Position numbers and translations under genes: made by a program
Part shown: positions 45,669 through 53,172 of the stretch, one piece after another
Numbering within the stretch: the first letter of the stretch is position 1
How the letters are laid out: each line of letters begins with the position of its first letter
The notes under the pieces: generated by a model
Database searches by the model: none
What the model was told of the DNA's origin: nothing
Seen by the model: only the letters and a program-made list of their open reading frames with translations
Assembly (NCBI GenBank): GCA_052437175.1
Contig: JBQVOK010000009.1
Coordinates: 1 to 64,000, forward strand
Origin: JACVCJ01 sp052437175
GTDB taxonomy: Bacteria > Bacteroidota > Bacteroidia > CAIKAF01
DNA: 64,000 nucleotides
Direction of reading: 5' to 3'

Positions 45669-46042
45669 CCGGCTACCTGGTTTAAAGACCGTGAAATGCT
45701 CTGCCCTGATATACGGGCAATACCCTCTTTGATGTAGGGCGCGGTCTTAACCGGTTTTGCGCTTCGGTGGTTAAGCTTATGCAGCTTCAGGTAGATATTG
45801 CCCAGTATGTGCTCGAGCTCTTCAATTTTGCCGAACACGGGCGCATCTCCGCCCTCAGACTTCAGTTGTTTTACTTCGTCGAAGTATTTCATTAAGTTAA
45901 GTATGCGGACTTCCAGTCTCATACTTTGTGCATTCTTTTCCATGGTATTGATGTTATTATACAGGTTATTAAAATAACGAGCCAGCTGGCGTAGCTCTGT
46001 GTCTAGATCCTTCTTTCTGTAAATGCGCTTCTTCGTTTCCAT
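45665..46042 (-). CDS. Putative antitoxin partner, coiled-coil protein
   Basis: The ATG at 46042 (METKKRIYRKKDLDTELRQL) gives 125 residues; an ATG 10 codons earlier is possible. The protein is mostly charged helix (residues 10-95, likely coiled coil) with a short tail (IKEGIARISGQSISRSLNQV). There is no AbrB-, RHH- or Xre-like DNA-binding motif at the start. Position and ATGA overlap with the PemK/MazF gene make it the candidate antitoxin. It is not a family I know. Confidence 0.6.
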   Translation of the reverse strand: METKKRIYRKKDLDTELRQLARYFNNLYNNINTMEKNAQSMRLEVRILNLMKYFDEVKQLKSEGGDAPVFGKIEELEHILGNIYLKLHKLNHRSAKPVKTAPYIKEGIARISGQSISRSLNQVAG

Positions 46043-46087
46043 ATATCTAAAATTATTTTCCGTATTAAACATGGTCTTCTTATCGGT

Positions 46088-46768
46088 TTATTCTTCTTCT
46101 TCGGCCAAAAGCGTATCCGCATCTGCGGAAGGCTGCCCGTCTTTCTCCTTCAGCTGGGAAACCGTGGCTTTACTGAGGCCGGTAAGCTTGGCTATAAGCT
46201 CAATGCTTATTCCCTCTTTCTTCATGCCTCTCGCTAATTCCTTATTTCGTTCCTGCCTTCCCTGTGCGAGTCCGCGCTCCATGGCGGCCCGTTCGTATTT
46301 GAGGCGTTCGATACGGTCGGGCACGTATTTATTGCTGAGCTGCAGCTGGTCCAGCAGGCCGGTGGCGGCAAAACTGTAATAGCCATCCTCACTGATGATG
46401 AGGTGGTCGAGCACGGGCGTCTGCATAATAAAGCCCACCTGCAAAAGCAGATCGGTGGTATCTTTATCGGCATCGGACGGCGCGAGCATACCGCTGGGGT
46501 GGTTGTGGATCAGCACAATGTTCACGGCCCTTTTCTGCAAGGGGATGCTGAACACTTCCATGGGTTCCACCAGGGTCTTTTTTACGGCTCCCAGGCTCAC
46601 CCGTTCAATATTTACGATCTGCTTGCCGGCTCCCAGGGCCATTACCCAGAAGTGTTCGCGGTTGCGGTCGGTAAGGCTGCGGCGCATCAGTATAGTGCGC
46701 ATAATGTCGTAAATATCGCTCGCTGTCATAATAGGGATCTTCTGTTCCCGCTTCAGTTTTTCATTCAT
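46088..46768 (-). CDS. radC: RadC-like JAB domain protein with C-terminal helix-turn-helix
   Basis: The ATG at 46768 (MNEKLKREQKIPIMTASDIY) gives 226 residues. Residues 17-130 form a RadC-type JAB/MPN domain with the metal motif HNHPSG (88-93) and Asp99 or Asp101. The usual RadC N-terminal helix-hairpin-helix part is missing. Residues about 165-215 hold a charged helix (ERGLAQGRQERNKELARGMK) and a helix-turn-helix (ISIELIAKLTGLSKATVSQL), a tail normally seen on Rpn/YhgA-type PD-(D/E)XK nucleases. A JAB domain joined to that tail is unusual. It lies 45 bases upstream of the putative antitoxin gene on the same strand. RadC-like proteins often ride on mobile DNA; their function is uncertain. Confidence 0.8.
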   Translation of the reverse strand: MNEKLKREQKIPIMTASDIYDIMRTILMRRSLTDRNREHFWVMALGAGKQIVNIERVSLGAVKKTLVEPMEVFSIPLQKRAVNIVLIHNHPSGMLAPSDADKDTTDLLLQVGFIMQTPVLDHLIISEDGYYSFAATGLLDQLQLSNKYVPDRIERLKYERAAMERGLAQGRQERNKELARGMKKEGISIELIAKLTGLSKATVSQLKEKDGQPSADADTLLAEEEE

Positions 46769-47104
46769 TGGTAAACGCAATTAAAGTTAGGGGTTAATCA
46801 CAAGGGCCGGTCGGGTTATTGCATTCAAGCGGGTTGATGCAAACATACGGCAGTTATCAGGATCTTGCAAACGCGCAACATCTTTAAAGTCAGTATTTTT
46901 AGTGCTAAATAGCACAGTTTCAATACCCCTGAACGTTCGTCAATTTCTTTAGCGCGTTCTTTGCCGTGATTCCAGTTTAAATAGGGGTTTGGAGCGTTTT
47001 TGCATGCATTTAGTACGTTCGTTGCGTTGCAAACGTTAAAACGGTCCGGAAAAAAGTTTTTGGGAAGGCAAAAAACAGCCATCCTCCTGTCCGGGAAAAC
47101 AGGT

Positions 47105-47456
47105 CGTTTTATGTTGCTGAGGTGGTCCGTTTAGGTTACCTACCTCAAACGTTTAGGTTATACAAGTGATCCGTTTAGGTTAGTAAACTTAAAATTTTAC
47201 GTTGTACAGGTGGTTGTTTTAGGTTGGATAGCCTAAACGTTTATGTTCCCTACCTTAAAATTTTATGTTGTATACCTTAAAACTTTAGGTTATACAGGTG
47301 GTCGTTTTGGGGTATAGAGGTGGTCCGGACCACTTTGGGAACCTGAACGTTTGACCTGCAGAGGTGGTCTGCCGGAGGTAGACAACTTAAACGTTTAACG
47401 TAGAGAAGTGGTTGTGTTGACGTAAAGAACCTGAACGTTTGGCTTGTATAGCTCAT
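47105..47456. repeat. Array of sixteen degenerate 22-bp tandem repeats
   Basis: Cutting the sequence every 22 bases from 47105 lines up sixteen units without a gap. Most begin with (A/C)CGTTT or AATTTT/TGTTTT, continue AGGTT or a variant, and end in either GGTGGT or CTTAA/CCTGA. Units 3 (47149), 5 (47193), 9 (47281), 12 (47347) and 14 (47391) show it best. There is a weak 11-base sub-period. The period is not a multiple of three and stops occur in all frames, so it is not coding. There are no unique spacers, so it is not CRISPR. Confidence 0.8.
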
Positions 47457-47472
47457 AGCTTCCAGCCAAACG
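47436..47472. repeat. 9-bp inverted repeat at the array end
   Basis: CGTTTGGCT (47436-47444) and AGCCAAACG (47464-47472) can form a stem with a 19-base loop. It lies 45 bases past the adhesin stop on the minus strand but lacks a T run, so it is at best a weak terminator. Confidence 0.5.
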
Positions 47473-47516
47473 CCGGGCTACTTACTCCCGGACCCGTTAC
47501 TCCGGACTTCTATCAG

Positions 47517-50500
47517 CTATCGGATAAGGTGAATACTGCCGATAAGGTCATGCTTCTTGCCGTTGTAGTCCACGTAATTGATCTTATACACATAGGTTCC
47601 CTGGGCTACGGGCTTTTCGACGTTGTTCCACCAGGAACCGTTCCAGCCGGTGTAGATATCTTCGGATTCAAACAGGCGCTCGCCCCAGCGGTCAAAGATG
47701 ATCAGGGAGTAGTCTTTGATGAAGGCGATCACCGGTTTCCATTCGTCGTTGGCCCCGTCGTTATTGGGTGTAAAAGAATTCGGAATGTACGGCGGTGAAT
47801 CCGGATTTACCACAATTTCGCGCGTAAGTGTATCGCTGCACGGCCCGTTTATGGCCGCCTGTGTGATGGAATAGGTGCCCTCCTGGTAAAACTGGTGTAT
47901 GAAGTTCGGCACATTATAGGTTTCCCCCGTACTGAGCCAGTAGTATACAGAAAGAGCATTTACGGCCGTACTGTTCACGTGCACACCGGGCTCGCTGAGG
48001 TTTACCTGCGCCGGCATATCAAAATTGGCAACAGGCTGGGGAAGCAGGGTAAGCTGTATGGTGGTGGTACTGTCGCAGCCGTAGATGGTGCTGAAAGGCA
48101 CCTGGTACTGTCCGGCCGCGGTGTAATTGGCTCCGGCAAAGGTATATACACTGCCCGAACAGATGCTGGCCTGTATCAGCGGGGCATAGTTCGGATGCAC
48201 ACTTATGGTATGCTGGGCCTGGGCCGAGGTACAGTTGCTGGCTACTACGTACACAGTGTACAGTCCGCTGTGGGCAAGCTGTGCGCTGGCAAAGGACAGG
48301 TCTTCGGTAAGGCCGCCGTTGTTCCAGAAATACTGGGCACCCGGAATGGTATTGGCATCCAGCAGAATGGCTTCGCCCTCGCAGTAATCCGTTGCCGCCG
48401 TGATCACAGGCGTAGGCGGCAGCGGTGTAACATTCACTACTACGGTATCTGTATTCTGACAGGTATTGGTATCCGTTCCGGTAACCACGTAGGTAGCCGT
48501 GGCGGCGGGATTGAACGCAAGGCCGTCTGTAACGCCGTTATCCCAGGTATAGGTGTTGGCACCACTTCCCGAAAGAGTGGCTGCATCCCCGGCGCAGATG
48601 GTCTGATCGGGCCCGGCGCTTACGGCCGGCAGCGGATTTACGGTAACCGTTACCTGGTCGGTATTCTGGCAGGTGTTGCTATCGGTGCCGGTTACCGTAT
48701 ACGTAAGGGTAGTGGCGGGGGTAAAGGCAATGCCGTCTCCTATGCCGTTATTCCATGTATAACTCGCTGCCCCGCTGCCCGCAAGGGTTACGGAAGCTCC
48801 GGCACATAAGGCCGTATCGGCGCCGGCATTTACAGGGGGTAAGGGATATACCGTCACATCCACCGTATCCGAAGTAGTACACTGGTAGCGATCTACAATG
48901 GTAATGCTGTACGAAGTGCTGGCGGCGGGCGATACCGGGTTAGGCTGACCGTTTACCCCGTTGCTCCAGGTATACGTATAGGGATTGGACCCGAACAGGG
49001 CATTGCTGGCATTGAGGCTGGCCGTTCCACCCAGACAGATACCCGTATCGGCCCCGGCATTCACCACCGGGCACAGGTTTACCTCGATCACCGACTGGGC
49101 ATTGGCCGTATTGCAGTCCAGGTCGTTCCACATACCGTCCGGGTAGATCTGTGTGCAGTTCTCTACGTTCAGGTTATTGGGTTCGCCGGGGGCCCAGTTC
49201 GTATATACAACGGGCGACTGATCGTACCACACAAAATTGTTCTCTACCAGTTCGTCGTTAAAGCCGATCCAGATCACCCCGCCCTGTCCCATATTATTCA
49301 GGGCCGAGATAAGACACTGGTTCTCTGCCGCCGACTCTACGGATACCAGGTTGGCGCCCAGGGTTTGTGCAAAGGCCTGCGCCTGGCTGCCCGACATGGA
49401 TTGTGGATTCAGGAAGTACATACTGCAGGAGTTCACACAACCTGCGATCTCGATACAGCCCGCTGCCGTGAAGGCCTGGCGTATCTGGTTTATATTGCAG
49501 CCGTAGGTATTCGGAAAGTTGGGACAACCCAGCGGGTTGATGGTAACCACCACCTGGTCGGTATCCTGGCAGGTATTGGTAGATGTGCCGATGACCGTGT
49601 AGGTTGTGGTGGCCGGAGGTACAAAAGCCACGCCGTTACTGACACCGTTGCTCCAGGTATAGGTATCGGCGCCGCTGGCCGTAAGCGTTACGGGGTCGCC
49701 GGGGCATACCGAAACGTCTGGGCCGGCATTCACAGCCGGTGCCGGTTGTACGGTTACTGAAATGGTGTCCGAACCGCAGGTGGTGCCGTTCTGTACGGAA
49801 TAATATACGTCAAACGTACCCGCACCGGAAGCTATGGGGTTAAAAGCGCCGCTGGCCGGGTCGATACATGCCCCGCAGCTGGCTGACCAGGTGCCGCCGG
49901 GCGTATTGGCTGTTACCGTTACCGGGCTCTGGTTGCTGCAGATGGTACCGTTTACGGGGTTTACCACAGGCGGAACCGGTGGTGGCGGTGCATTTACATT
50001 GGTCTGTGCCAGGAAGGCAGCCAGTCCCGAAGGCGACATTACCTCTACCAGTACGGTATTGAGACCGGCCTGGAAATTGCTGCACAGGTTGATATTGGCG
50101 CCGGAACCCGGTGTAAAACCTCCGAATCCGCCCGCCGGAACACCGGCTTCGGCCACGCCGTTCACAAAAATACCGGTGATCAGGTTGTCGACCATGAACG
50201 ACATATTAATACAGAAATTGGCCGGCACACTGGTGCTGCAGGCATTTACACAGGGCAGGAAGAACTGTATACGGTAATAGTATACGAAATTGCCATTGAT
50301 GAAGAACTGGCTGTTATCGATGGCGTTTACATTCGTGGATATCCACTGGGCGTCGGGCCAGGGACTTACCGCGTATGGATTGGTGGCCGGTGGTCCCAGC
50401 ACAATGGCCGGGTTATACGGGCCGCCCGGACCGTTGATGGAAACGTCCCAGTCGATATCCTGGGCGCCCGAAGGCAGAAAACCTCCGGCACCGTCCTTAC

Positions 50501-50687
50501 CGGTATGGAAATAATTACTGGCCGGAACGGGAAAACCGGAACAGTCCGGGTCGTTACAGTCAGTGAGACCATCCAGGTCATCGTCAATGCCGTTATTGCA
50601 GATCTCTGCCACCTGGGCGGAGAGCAATGATGCGTAAATACATAAGAAAGCGGTGAGGAGAGCGCGAGTAAGTAAAATTCTCTTCAT
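47517..50687 (-). CDS. Large T9SS type B adhesin with C-type lectin and Ig-like repeats
   Basis: A 1056-residue exported protein with signal peptide (residues 1-24, ending LLSAQ). A calcium-binding NGIDDDLDGLTDCNDPDC segment (32-49) follows. Residues about 50-235 are a beta-sandwich. Ig/PKD-like repeats occur before and after a C-type lectin domain (about 390-536: MYFLNPQSMSGSQAQ, VIWIGFND, NWAPGEPNNLNVENC, MWNDLDCN). The repeats share VNAGADT.LC and SYTWNNGIGDG patterns and are nearly identical in places. The last 85 residues are the CHU_C type B sorting domain (IPNSFTPNNDGANDEW, IIFDRWGERLFESEDIYTGW). It is placed on the surface by type IX secretion and probably binds glycans. Confidence 0.92.
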   Translation of the reverse strand: MKRILLTRALLTAFLCIYASLLSAQVAEICNNGIDDDLDGLTDCNDPDCSGFPVPASNYFHTGKDGAGGFLPSGAQDIDWDVSINGPGGPYNPAIVLGPPATNPYAVSPWPDAQWISTNVNAIDNSQFFINGNFVYYYRIQFFLPCVNACSTSVPANFCINMSFMVDNLITGIFVNGVAEAGVPAGGFGGFTPGSGANINLCSNFQAGLNTVLVEVMSPSGLAAFLAQTNVNAPPPPVPPVVNPVNGTICSNQSPVTVTANTPGGTWSASCGACIDPASGAFNPIASGAGTFDVYYSVQNGTTCGSDTISVTVQPAPAVNAGPDVSVCPGDPVTLTASGADTYTWSNGVSNGVAFVPPATTTYTVIGTSTNTCQDTDQVVVTINPLGCPNFPNTYGCNINQIRQAFTAAGCIEIAGCVNSCSMYFLNPQSMSGSQAQAFAQTLGANLVSVESAAENQCLISALNNMGQGGVIWIGFNDELVENNFVWYDQSPVVYTNWAPGEPNNLNVENCTQIYPDGMWNDLDCNTANAQSVIEVNLCPVVNAGADTGICLGGTASLNASNALFGSNPYTYTWSNGVNGQPNPVSPAASTSYSITIVDRYQCTTSDTVDVTVYPLPPVNAGADTALCAGASVTLAGSGAASYTWNNGIGDGIAFTPATTLTYTVTGTDSNTCQNTDQVTVTVNPLPAVSAGPDQTICAGDAATLSGSGANTYTWDNGVTDGLAFNPAATATYVVTGTDTNTCQNTDTVVVNVTPLPPTPVITAATDYCEGEAILLDANTIPGAQYFWNNGGLTEDLSFASAQLAHSGLYTVYVVASNCTSAQAQHTISVHPNYAPLIQASICSGSVYTFAGANYTAAGQYQVPFSTIYGCDSTTTIQLTLLPQPVANFDMPAQVNLSEPGVHVNSTAVNALSVYYWLSTGETYNVPNFIHQFYQEGTYSITQAAINGPCSDTLTREIVVNPDSPPYIPNSFTPNNDGANDEWKPVIAFIKDYSLIIFDRWGERLFESEDIYTGWNGSWWNNVEKPVAQGTYVYKINYVDYNGKKHDLIGSIHLIR

Positions 50688-51262
50688 TCTTCAGAACACG
50701 GTTTGTTTAGTATACAGGAGTTATCCGCCCGGGAATAACCCGACAGGACAGAGGGATATGCGTTGCATTACGGGAGGTATTTTTTTAATTCATAGCATAA
50801 TGTGCGTTTTTCATTTTTCTGAACACTGTTTAAACGCAGAGATCATTTTATGGTTCGGTAAACTCCGGCCGCCGGGCAGCCCCCGTGTAACCGTATATTT
50901 CCGGAGGGAAAATATACAAAAAATTGATTACCTGATATATGTATTTTGTTTTAAAAACACATTATGCCTGTGGTATACTGTTTTAGTAGGGTGATAGTCA
51001 AAGTGTTGATCTGTTTTTGCCTCCCGGAAAACGGCTGTCAGTGCGGGGAACATCGTAAAAAAGACCGTTTGGGGAGCGGTTTTTATTCTAAATATTTTAT
51101 AATGAATGATTTATTTTAACATAGCCTCCCCGGAGAAACTTCCGCAGCGGCTGGATTTCCGGAACTTTTTCACCGGGGAGCAGCGACGGAAAAAAAGTAT
51201 ATACGTCGAACGGGTACATAAAAGCCTTACATTGGGGTACAAACCTTTAAATCTATAAGATT
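50688..51262. other. 575-base gap between divergent adhesin and aquaporin genes
   Basis: No gene. It holds the candidate terminator at 51057-51086 and an 8-bp inverted repeat, CTCCCCGG (51126-51133) with CCGGGGAG (51173-51180). No clear TAnnTTTG box for either neighbour. Confidence 0.5.
51057..51086 (-). terminator. Possible intrinsic terminator in the adhesin-aquaporin gap
   Basis: A short stem ACCG/CGGT, extended by A-T pairs, is followed on the minus strand by a run of T. It is far from any gene end, so an unannotated short transcript would be needed to explain it. Confidence 0.3.
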
Positions 51263-51961
51263 ATGAAAAAGTTAGTAGCAGAGTTTATCGGAACCTTCTG
51301 GCTGGTATTTGGCGGATGCGGAAGCGCACTCCTTGCAGCTGCATTCCCCGGGGTGGGCATCGGGCTGCTGGGTGTTTCGCTGGCTTTTGGCCTTACGGTG
51401 GTTACCATGGCCTATGCGGTGGGGCATATATCGGGCGCTCACCTGAACCCGGCCGTTTCGCTGGGTTTATGGATCGCCGGGCGTTTTAAGGCAAATGAAC
51501 TTGTTCCATATATGCTGGCCCAGGTATTGGGCGGTATCGCTGCCGCAGGAGCGCTTTACCTTATTGTTACGGGTAATGGCAGCGCCATAGGCGACTTTGC
51601 GGCCAACGGCTATGCCGAGCATTCTCCGGGGCACTACAACCTGATGGCGGCACTGCTTACGGAATTTCTTATGACGTTCATGTTCCTTATGATTATCCTG
51701 GGCGCTACCAGTGAGCAGGCTCCCAAAGGTTTCGCCGGCCTGGCCATAGGTCTGGCGCTTACCCTCATTCACCTGGTGAGCATACCCGTTACCAATACAT
51801 CGGTGAACCCGGCCCGCAGTATCAGTCAGGCAGTGTTTGCCGCTGGCTGGACCCTGGAACAGCTCTGGCTTTTTATTACGGCACCGCTGGCAGGCGCGGC
51901 GCTGGCCGGTATCGTTTTTCGCTGGCTTTCCTCGCCGGATAAGGCTGCCGGCAAACTGTAA
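51263..51961 (+). CDS. aqpZ: Aquaporin Z-like water channel
   Basis: A 232-residue inner-membrane channel with six helices and both pore motifs, HLNPAVS (about 63-69) and SVNPARS (about 178-184). It starts MKKLVAEFIGTFWLVFGGCGSALLAA, the usual AqpZ opening. Length is typical. It carries water along osmotic gradients. It converges with the small-RNA genes, whose first terminator lies 17 bases past its stop. Confidence 0.96.
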   Translation: MKKLVAEFIGTFWLVFGGCGSALLAAAFPGVGIGLLGVSLAFGLTVVTMAYAVGHISGAHLNPAVSLGLWIAGRFKANELVPYMLAQVLGGIAAAGALYLIVTGNGSAIGDFAANGYAEHSPGHYNLMAALLTEFLMTFMFLMIILGATSEQAPKGFAGLAIGLALTLIHLVSIPVTNTSVNPARSISQAVFAAGWTLEQLWLFITAPLAGAALAGIVFRWLSSPDKAAGKL

Positions 51962-51977
51962 CGCTTTACTACCGGGC

Positions 51978-52005
51978 AAAAAAAAACTCCCGGGGCAGGG
52001 AGTTT
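51978..52005 (-). terminator. Terminator of small RNA gene 1
   Basis: AAACTCCC pairs with GGGAGTTT around a six-base loop, followed on the minus strand by a T run. The nine A at 51978-51986 on the plus strand cover the last stem pairs and the run. Confidence 0.85.
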
Positions 52006-52085
52006 AGACTTAGGTTAGGGTTCGGTTGGTTAGGGTTGACAGGATAGGAATATAAAGGGGGATTCCTATTGTGTTGGTGATCTTT
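51980..52085 (-). ncRNA. Small RNA 1 of a tandem family of three
   Basis: A transcript of about 106 bases is predicted from a TACATTTG box (52099-52092) to the terminator at 51978-52005. Its 5' half has an 8-bp hairpin, ATAGGAAT and ATTCCTAT (52069-52044), whose 10-base loop begins CCCCCTTT and could pair with G-rich leaders. The middle is C/A-rich and unpaired (CCCTAACCAACCGAACCC). No start codon is seen in it. It is homologous in promoter, hairpin and terminator to the next two units. A base-pairing regulator of mRNAs is the likely role; the targets are unknown. Confidence 0.65.
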
Positions 52086-52091
52086 CTGAGG

Positions 52092-52159
52092 CAAATGTAG
52101 GCCAGACAGGCGGACCCTACAAGAGGATTTTTCCCCTTTATGCCCGGGATTTTTCCCCC
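52092..52159 (-). promoter_or_regulatory. Promoter and paired boxes of small RNA 1
   Basis: The -7 box TACATTTG (52099-52092) lies 20 bases from a TTG. Two boxes reading GGGGAAAAATCC on the minus strand stand upstream at 52136-52125 and 52158-52147, in direct orientation and 22 bp apart. Confidence 0.65.
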
Positions 52160-52175
52160 TTTTACGCATTACGAC

Positions 52176-52290
52176 AAAAAATAAAGCCCGGGGCTTACTT
52201 CCGGGCTTTATAATTTTGGGTTAGTGAACCAAAATAAGGGATGGTAATAAGGAATTTAAAAGGGGGAATTCCTAAAGGTTGTTGGTTTTG
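52176..52290 (-). ncRNA. Small RNA 2 of a tandem family of three
   Basis: A transcript of about 115 bases from the TACATTTG box at 52304-52297 to the terminator at 52181-52211. The hairpin AGGAATT and AATTCCT (52273-52250) shows the same loop start, CCCCCTTTT, as small RNA 1. The stem has changed by paired substitutions between units (GGAAT/ATTCC kept, flanks differ), supporting selection for the structure. The sequence CAAAACCAACAACC before the hairpin matches CACCAACACA in unit 1. Confidence 0.65.
52181..52211 (-). terminator. Terminator of small RNA 2
   Basis: An 11-bp stem (ATAAAGCCCGG with CCGGGCTTTAT) with a nine-base loop, followed by TTTTT on the minus strand. Confidence 0.85.
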
Positions 52291-52296
52291 ATAGGA

Positions 52297-52363
52297 CAAA
52301 TGTAGGGTGGCTGGAGAGCTTCTGAAAGAGGAAAAATCCTGTTTTTGCAGAGGATTTTTCCCC
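52297..52363 (-). promoter_or_regulatory. Promoter and paired boxes of small RNA 2
   Basis: The -7 box TACATTTG (52304-52297). Upstream are GGATTTTTCCTC (52339-52328, minus reading) and GGGGAAAAATCC (52363-52352), forming an inverted pair with a 12-base gap. Confidence 0.65.
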
Positions 52364-52399
52364 TAAGGCGCTTTTAACGTTAAAAAACAGGGGTATATA

Positions 52400-52505
52400 A
52401 ATGCAAAACTCCCGGCAGTACCGGGAGTTTCTATAAGTTGTTGGTGCATCTCAGGCGGTAAACATAATTCTCTTATTCAGGGGATTCGGATGTTTGAGTG
52501 TTATG
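52400..52505 (-). ncRNA. Small RNA 3 of a tandem family of three (diverged)
   Basis: A transcript of about 106 bases from the TAACTTTG box at 52519-52512 to the terminator at 52406-52430. The C-rich motif is shorter (GAATCCCC) and its hairpin weaker than in units 1 and 2, but CACCAACAAC, the terminator type and the promoter boxes are kept. It looks like the most diverged member. Confidence 0.55.
52406..52430 (-). terminator. Terminator of small RNA 3
   Basis: A 10-bp stem AAACTCCCGG with CCGGGAGTTT and a five-base loop. The T run on the minus strand is short (TTTTGCATTT). Confidence 0.75.
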
Positions 52506-52511
52506 TTAGGG

Positions 52512-52578
52512 CAAAGTTAAGGCGGCATACTGGTTCCCGAAAGAGGAAAAACCCTGTTTCTTATAAGGATTTTTCCCC
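52512..52578 (-). promoter_or_regulatory. Promoter and paired boxes of small RNA 3, shared with the divergent operon
   Basis: The -7 box TAACTTTG (52519-52512). The boxes at 52554-52543 (one mismatch) and 52578-52567 have the same spacing and inverted layout as in unit 2. The second box is only 60 bases from the start of the plus-strand operon at 52639, so one regulator could serve both directions. Confidence 0.6.
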
Positions 52579-52638
52579 CTTGATTAGTTCGGGTATAAGT
52601 GCTTTATTTGCTTCTTTCAACACTAAAAATTCCGTATT

Positions 52639-53169
52639 ATGAAAACGAATGCTACGTTAAAGAACGCACTGATCGCTGTTCTGGGGCTTGGCCTGGCTGC
52701 CGAGACCACCTACCTTGCCAAACCGGAATGGTTTGCGTCGGGCAATGCGGCCGCTGCGGCTACCGAAGTACCTGCCGTGAATGCACTGGCCAAGACCGGT
52801 CCGGGCGCCGCCGCTCCCAAACCCATTGCCAACACCACCAGGATATCCGCAGATACGGCGAATATGTGCATAAATGCGTACCGCGAACACCCGGACACCC
52901 TCATCATGATCACCGCTGAAAATACCCGGCAGGCCCTGCGCGGTTACCGTGTGAACATGAACAACCTGATGCCCCTGTTCGAACTGAGCCCGGAAGAACT
53001 GTACATCGAATTCGGCGTTCGACCCGACGATCTCAGCAAACCGCCCGCACAACAGGCATTCACCATATTTATTTCCGGCCTTACCAATAACGAAAAAGTA
53101 AAAACACCCGCCGGTGTTACCATGTATTACGAATACGTAATGCGCTGCCCGACCAACTGTCCGAAGTAA
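52639..53169 (+). CDS. Unknown membrane-anchored or secreted protein, first gene of sensor operon
   Basis: A 176-residue protein. Residues 8-27 are a hydrophobic helix (KNALIAVLGLGLAAETTYLA), acting as anchor or signal. An Ala/Pro-rich linker follows (about 32-65), then a globular part of about 110 residues (TANMCINAYREHPDTLIMIT to the end, with CPTNC near the C-terminus). No family recognised. Three bases separate it from the seven-helix protein, which is followed by kinase and regulator, so it may be the outside part of a sensing system. Confidence 0.75.
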   Translation: MKTNATLKNALIAVLGLGLAAETTYLAKPEWFASGNAAAAATEVPAVNALAKTGPGAAAPKPIANTTRISADTANMCINAYREHPDTLIMITAENTRQALRGYRVNMNNLMPLFELSPEELYIEFGVRPDDLSKPPAQQAFTIFISGLTNNEKVKTPAGVTMYYEYVMRCPTNCPK

Positions 53170-53172
53170 AGC

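Larger units (their letters stand above)
46769..47516. other. 748-base gap containing the 22-bp repeat array
   Basis: No supported gene. Positions 46769-47100 are AT-rich and unassigned; 47105-47456 is the repeat array; 47436-47472 is an inverted repeat. Confidence 0.7.

Noticed and set aside
46825..47082. Minus-strand frame of 85 codons before the repeat array
   Set aside because: Low-complexity Asn/Leu-rich start, no promoter box and no family; probably chance.
47105..47456. CRISPR array
   Set aside because: Repeats are contiguous without unique spacers, too degenerate, and no cas genes are near.
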